Positions 60,400 through 64,000 of a stretch of 64,000 nucleotides of DNA are shown here, in pieces. The position numbers and the translations under genes are program-made. The notes below the pieces were generated by a model, which saw only the letters and a program-made list of their open reading frames with translations, searched no databases and was not told the origin of the DNA. The first letter of the stretch is position 1, and every line of letters begins with the position of its first letter. This stretch comes from Planctomycetota bacterium (GTDB taxonomy: Bacteria; Planctomycetota; UBA1135; UBA2386). The DNA is taken from positions 22,131 to 86,130 of the forward strand of contig JADLHO010000090.1 of assembly GCA_020848735.1 (NCBI GenBank), given 5' to 3'.

Positions 60400-61592
60400 C
60401 CCGTTCGCCGCTCGCCGAGCACTGGCTGCTCGATCCCGCCATCACCTTCCTCAACCACGGCTCGTTCGGCGCCTGCCCGCGCGTGGTCCTCGACGAGCAG
60501 TCGCGCTGGCGCGAACGCATGGAGCGCGAGCCGGTGCTCTTCCTGCACCGCGAGATCGAGGGCCTGCTCGACTCCGCGCGCGGCGCGCTGGCGCAGTTCG
60601 TGGGCGCACAGCCCGACGACCTCGCCTTCGTCGTCAATGCGACGACCGGGGTGAACACCGTGCTGCGGAGCGTGCCCCTCGTCGCGGGTGACGAGGTGCT
60701 CGTCACCGACCAGGAATACAACGCGTGCCGCAACGCGCTCGACCACATCGCGGCCCGCCGCGGCGCGCGCGTGGTCGTCGCCCACGTGCCGTTCCCCCTG
60801 CGCGACGAGGCGGAGGTGATCGCGCCGATCGTGGCGGCGGTGACACCGCGCACCCGCCTGCTGCTCGTCGATTTCGTCACGAGCCAGACGGGACTCGTGA
60901 TGCCGATCCGGCGCATCGTCGAGGCGATGCACGCGCGCGGCGTCGCGGTGCTCGTCGACGGCGCGCACGCGCCGGGCATGGTGCCGCTCGAGCTCGATGC
61001 GCTCGGCGCCGAGTGGTTCACGGGCAACTGCCACAAGTGGCTCTGCACGCCGAAGGGCTCGGCGTTCCTGCACGTGCGCCGCGACCGCCAGGCGGAGATG
61101 CGGCCGCTCGTCATCAGCCATGGTGCGAACAGCAGGCGCAGCGATCGCTCGCGCTTCCGCATCGAGGCGGACTGGATCGGCACACACGACCCGACGCCGT
61201 GGCTCTGCATCCCGACCGCGCTGCGCTTCCTTGGGGGCCTGATGCCCGGCGGCATCGAGGCGCTGCGCGCGCACAACCGCTCGCTCGTGCTCGAGGGCCG
61301 TCGGCTCGTCTGCGAGGCGCTCGGCATCGAGGCGCCCGCGCCCGAAGCGATGATCGGTTCGCTGGCCTCGATCCCCCTCCCCCCGGGCAAGGCGGGCGAA
61401 GCGCCGCTCTTCCTCGACCCGCTGCAGGTTCGGCTCTTCGATGCGGAGCGCATCGAGCTCCCGATCATGGGTCTCGACTCGCCGCCGCGGCGCCTGCTGC
61501 GCATCTCCGCGCAGGCCTACAACGCCCGCGGCGAATACGTGCGGCTCGCGGCGGTTCTGCCGCGCCTGCTGCGCGAGACCGCGCCCGATTGA
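60396..61592 (+). CDS. Class V aminotransferase (isopenicillin-N epimerase-like)
   Basis: A 398-residue PLP enzyme. It begins with LNHGSFGACPRVVLDEQ, typical of the CefD/isopenicillin-N epimerase-like branch, then NATTGVNTVLRSVPL (PLP phosphate site), VDFVTSQTGLVMPIRRI, VLVDGAHAPGMVPL (aspartate to the PLP ring) and GNCHKWLCTPKGSAFLHVRR, which holds the Schiff-base Lys. Enzymes of this group include cysteine lyases, epimerases and selenocysteine lyases. Substrate unknown. The last gene of the overlapping set. Confidence 0.9.
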   Translation: MTRSPLAEHWLLDPAITFLNHGSFGACPRVVLDEQSRWRERMEREPVLFLHREIEGLLDSARGALAQFVGAQPDDLAFVVNATTGVNTVLRSVPLVAGDEVLVTDQEYNACRNALDHIAARRGARVVVAHVPFPLRDEAEVIAPIVAAVTPRTRLLLVDFVTSQTGLVMPIRRIVEAMHARGVAVLVDGAHAPGMVPLELDALGAEWFTGNCHKWLCTPKGSAFLHVRRDRQAEMRPLVISHGANSRRSDRSRFRIEADWIGTHDPTPWLCIPTALRFLGGLMPGGIEALRAHNRSLVLEGRRLVCEALGIEAPAPEAMIGSLASIPLPPGKAGEAPLFLDPLQVRLFDAERIELPIMGLDSPPRRLLRISAQAYNARGEYVRLAAVLPRLLRETAPD

Positions 61593-61652
61593 GCGCGACC
61601 CCCATTGCGCCTGACCGACCCGAGCGCGCCTGACCGCGACGAGAGCCCCAAG

Positions 61653-62546
61653 ATGCTGCGATTGAACGGACTGCGCAAACGCTTCGGCGAGCTCACCGCC
61701 GTCGATGGGATCGACCTCGAGGTCCGCCCCGGCGAGACCCTCGGCCTCCTCGGCCCCAATGGCGCGGGCACGTCGACCACCATCAAGCTCGCGCTCGGCG
61801 CCTTGACGCCCGACGCCGGCAGCGTCGAGCTCGCCGGGCTCGGAGCACCGACCGACCCGCGCGTGCGACGTCGCCTGGGATACGCGCCCCAGGACCTCGC
61901 GATCTACGAGGAGCTCTCCGCCGACGAGAACCTGCGCTTCTTCGCGCGACTCCAAGGTCTCCGCGGGCCGGAGCTCGCGCGGGCGGTCGACGCGGCGATC
62001 GACGTGGCCGGCCTCGCCGAGCGACGCCGCGATCCCGCGCGCGGCTATTCGGGCGGCATGAAGCGCCGCCTGAACCTCGCGTGCGCGACGGTGCACGGCC
62101 CCACCCTGCTGCTGCTCGACGAGCCGACGGTCGGCGTCGACCCGCACTCGCGGAACCACCTCTTCGATGCGATCGAGGCGCTCGCCGCGGGCGGCACGAC
62201 GGTCGTCTACACGACGCATTACATGGAGGAGGCCGAGCGCCTCTGCGACCGCGTGGCGATCGTCGATCACGGTCGCCTCCTCGCCTGCGACACGGTCGCG
62301 GCGCTGTTGCACGCGCACGGCGGCAGGCCCGTGGTCGAGGTCGAGCTCGCCGAGACGCCCCCGCCCGGCACGAGCCTGCCCGGGCCGGTCGTCGACGGCT
62401 GCCTGCGCTTCGTCGTGGACGAACCCGAGATGGCGCTCGCCGAGCTGCGCGCCAAGGGTCTCTCCTGGCGCTCGCTGCGCGTGCAGCGCGCGGACCTCGA
62501 GACCGTCTTCCTCGACCTCACGGGCCGGAGCCTCCGCGACGCATGA
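61653..62546 (+). CDS. ABC transporter ATP-binding protein lacking the Walker A lysine
   Basis: A 297-residue ABC ATPase of the ABC-2 exporter type. The signature YSGGMKRRLNLA, Walker B LLLLDEPTVGVDPHS, D-loop and H-loop (VYTTHYMEEA) are all present. Walker A, however, reads GPNGAGTSTT instead of GxxGxGKST: residue 40, the lysine that holds the ATP phosphates, is threonine (codon ACG at 61770-61772, one base from AAG). In related proteins loss of this lysine abolishes ATP hydrolysis. A sequencing error, a pseudo-ATPase or a hydrolysis-deficient subunit are all possible. A C-terminal domain of about 85 residues follows. Confidence 0.92.
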   Translation: MLRLNGLRKRFGELTAVDGIDLEVRPGETLGLLGPNGAGTSTTIKLALGALTPDAGSVELAGLGAPTDPRVRRRLGYAPQDLAIYEELSADENLRFFARLQGLRGPELARAVDAAIDVAGLAERRRDPARGYSGGMKRRLNLACATVHGPTLLLLDEPTVGVDPHSRNHLFDAIEALAAGGTTVVYTTHYMEEAERLCDRVAIVDHGRLLACDTVAALLHAHGGRPVVEVELAETPPPGTSLPGPVVDGCLRFVVDEPEMALAELRAKGLSWRSLRVQRADLETVFLDLTGRSLRDA

Positions 62547-63817
62547 ACACGATCTGGACCCTGGCGAAGAAGGACCTGCTGCTCCTCCTGCGCGACCGTC
62601 TCGCGCTGTTCTGGATGCTGCTCTTCCCCTTCGTGTTCGCGGTGTTCTTCGGCGCGATCTTCGGTGGCCAGGGCAGCGGCGGCTCGAACGAGATCCAGGT
62701 CGCGGTCGTCGACGACGGGCTCGACGCCGGCAAGGAGGCCTTCCTCGCGCGGCTCGGCGAGCGCCCCGTGGAGCTCACGCGCGTGCCCCGCGCCGAGGCC
62801 TCCGAGCTCGTGCGCCGCGGCAAGGCCAGCGCTTACCTCGAGCTCGTGCGCGTGCCCGGCGACGCCTTCGCGCTGTTCCGCGGCGAGCAGGCGGAGATCG
62901 AGCTCGGCATCGATCCGTCGCGCATGGCCGAGCGCGGCATGCTCGAGGGCTTCCTCGCCGAGGCGAGCTTCGGTGGATTGCGCGACGTGTTCACCGATCG
63001 GCAGGCCGGCATCGACGCGGCGCGACGGGCCCGCGATGCGGCGCAGAAGGACGAGAGCATCCCGCTCGCGCAGCGCCTGATCCTGACGAGCTTCCTCGGC
63101 GCGCTCGAGACCTTCTTCGGCGGCGTCGAGTTCGGCGGGCGCAGCGCGGACGGCTCGCCGGCCGCCCATCCGATGTCCGGCCCCTCGATCCGCACGGTCG
63201 ACGTCGTCCGCGCGCGCAATGGCCCGCTCAACGCCTACGAGATCTCCTTTCCGCAGGCGATCCTCTGGGGCCTGCTCGGCTGCGCCGCCGGTTTCGCGCA
63301 GACCTTCGTCCGCGAGCGCAGCTCCGGCACGCTCGTCCGCCTCTGGACCGCTCCGATCGGCAAGGCGACGGTGCTGCTCGGCAAACTCCTCGCCTGCGCG
63401 ATCGCCAGCGCCGTCGTCGTCGCCGTGCTGCTCGCCGCAGGCGCATTGATCTTCCGCGTCGGCATCGGCCGCCCGCTCACGCTGGTCCTCGCCATCGGCG
63501 CGTCGGCCTTCTGCTTCGGCGGCCTCGCGGTCTTCCTCTCCACGATCGGCCGCACCGAGCAGGCCAATGCCGGCATCGCCTGGGGCCTGCTCTGCATGCT
63601 CGCCATGATCGGCGGCGGCATGGTCCCGCAGTTCGTCATGCCCGCCTGGATGAAGCAGCTCGGCTCGATCAGCCCCGTGCGCTGGACCATCGAAGCCCTC
63701 GAAGGCGGCATCTGGCGCGATTACTCCCTCGCCGACGCCGCCCTGCCCCTCGCCGCGAGCCTCGGGTTCGGCGTGCTGGGTCTGTTTGCCGGGCTCGTGC
63801 GGCTCCGGCGGATCTGA
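62543..63817 (+). CDS. ABC-2 type permease
   Basis: A 424-residue membrane protein of the ABC-2 exporter type: one N-terminal helix (ALFWMLLFPFVFAVFFGAIF), a large external region of about 200 residues, then five helices beginning near 235 (ISFPQAILWGLLGCAAGFAQ, ASAVVVAVLLAAGALIF, VLAIGASAFCFGGLAVFL, GIAWGLLCMLAMIGGGMV and a last one near 410). FVRERSSGTLVRLWTAPI before the second helix is the coupling-helix motif ERxxGT. It overlaps the ATPase gene by ATGA, so the pair forms an exporter. Confidence 0.92.
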   Translation: MNTIWTLAKKDLLLLLRDRLALFWMLLFPFVFAVFFGAIFGGQGSGGSNEIQVAVVDDGLDAGKEAFLARLGERPVELTRVPRAEASELVRRGKASAYLELVRVPGDAFALFRGEQAEIELGIDPSRMAERGMLEGFLAEASFGGLRDVFTDRQAGIDAARRARDAAQKDESIPLAQRLILTSFLGALETFFGGVEFGGRSADGSPAAHPMSGPSIRTVDVVRARNGPLNAYEISFPQAILWGLLGCAAGFAQTFVRERSSGTLVRLWTAPIGKATVLLGKLLACAIASAVVVAVLLAAGALIFRVGIGRPLTLVLAIGASAFCFGGLAVFLSTIGRTEQANAGIAWGLLCMLAMIGGGMVPQFVMPAWMKQLGSISPVRWTIEALEGGIWRDYSLADAALPLAASLGFGVLGLFAGLVRLRRI

Positions 63818-64000
63818 GGTCCGGCGGCGGGGACGAGGCCGGTCATCGAGTGCGCCGAGCGCGCCCTTGGGATGCGCGCGGATGCGGCGGCGACGGCCAA
63901 CCAAGAGGGATCCCGCGCCCTCCGCCGCGATCGCGATGCCTGCGAACGCCGGCAGTCCCTCCGGACCGCCCCCTGCCCGAAGGTCAGTGGATGCCGCAAG

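Noticed and set aside
63818..64000. A gene beginning after the ABC permease
   Set aside because: The only open frame is on the minus strand, overlaps the permease, is Arg-rich and enters from the window edge; not enough evidence to call a gene.

Overview
The window is about 70% GC and gene-dense, with many start/stop overlaps (ATGA, GTGA, TTGA). It has few housekeeping anchors: the 3' end of carB, aat, ribBA and tRNA-Arg(CCT). Most other genes encode secreted, membrane-anchored or surface-polysaccharide functions. The mix of large secreted beta-propeller and ELWxxDGT-repeat proteins with a shared style of C-terminal domain, CotH kinase, TIR-membrane fusions, HEAT and cyclophilin lipoproteins and very large glycosyltransferase fusions suggests an uncultured or little-studied member of the Planctomycetota. 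This is an inference from gene content; no rRNA is present to confirm it. I saw no insertion sequence, prophage, CRISPR array or rRNA.

Layout. (1) 1-455: carB end. (2) 469-8562, minus strand: one almost unbroken directon running ECF sigma factor, anti-sigma factor, Spy/CpxP-like protein, PilM-PilN/GspL-like protein, PilO/GspM-like protein, lipoprotein, a possible 22-codon coupling ORF, a coiled-coil/RelE-fold protein, a second lipoprotein, Nudix hydrolase and aat. It ends at a hairpin shared with carB. (3) 8710-10806: secreted alpha/beta hydrolase. (4) 10879-19904: an unusual biosynthetic-looking set. It holds a class III aminotransferase, an enoyl-CoA-hydratase-like protein and a methyltransferase; divergently a radical SAM protein; convergently an Asp/Asn beta-hydroxylase-like protein, a CotH kinase fused to a beta-helix, and a membrane helical-repeat protein. 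(5) 20185-24496: remnant of a second GTP cyclohydrolase II, a carboxypeptidase-regulatory-domain membrane protein, a small Cys-rich secreted protein with a (AG)12 tract upstream, ribBA and a methyltransferase. (6) 24673-35960: ELWxxDGT-repeat protein, then a coupled TIR-membrane receptor, BNR/sortilin-like protein and HEAT-cyclophilin lipoprotein, then a membrane-tethered serine protease. (7) 35979-39256, minus strand: anchored Cys protein, TPR protein and HIT hydrolase. (8) 39386-40845: macro-domain protein, tRNA-Arg(CCT), Met/Arg-rich secreted protein.

(9) 41222-58588: surface-glycan region. It contains five glycosyltransferase genes, one of them a 1650-residue SPASM-GT2-coiled-coil-GT4 fusion. 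There are also two tiny coiled-coil proteins directly behind or between GT genes, an alpha-toroid protein and an ATP-grasp ligase. Embedded among these are a SMUG-type uracil-DNA glycosylase, an MBL hydrolase, a Nif3-like protein and an ankyrin protein. (10) 58802-63817: DUF72 protein, methyltransferase and class V aminotransferase in overlap, then an ABC exporter pair whose ATPase lacks the Walker A lysine.

The best candidates for undescribed biology are the SPASM-GT2-coiled-coil-GT4 fusion with its free-standing coiled-coil counterparts, the TIR/BNR/HEAT-cyclophilin operon, and the CotH/hydroxylase/radical SAM/aminotransferase neighbourhood. Convergent gene ends in this genome tend to carry hairpins that contain or abut the stop codons.
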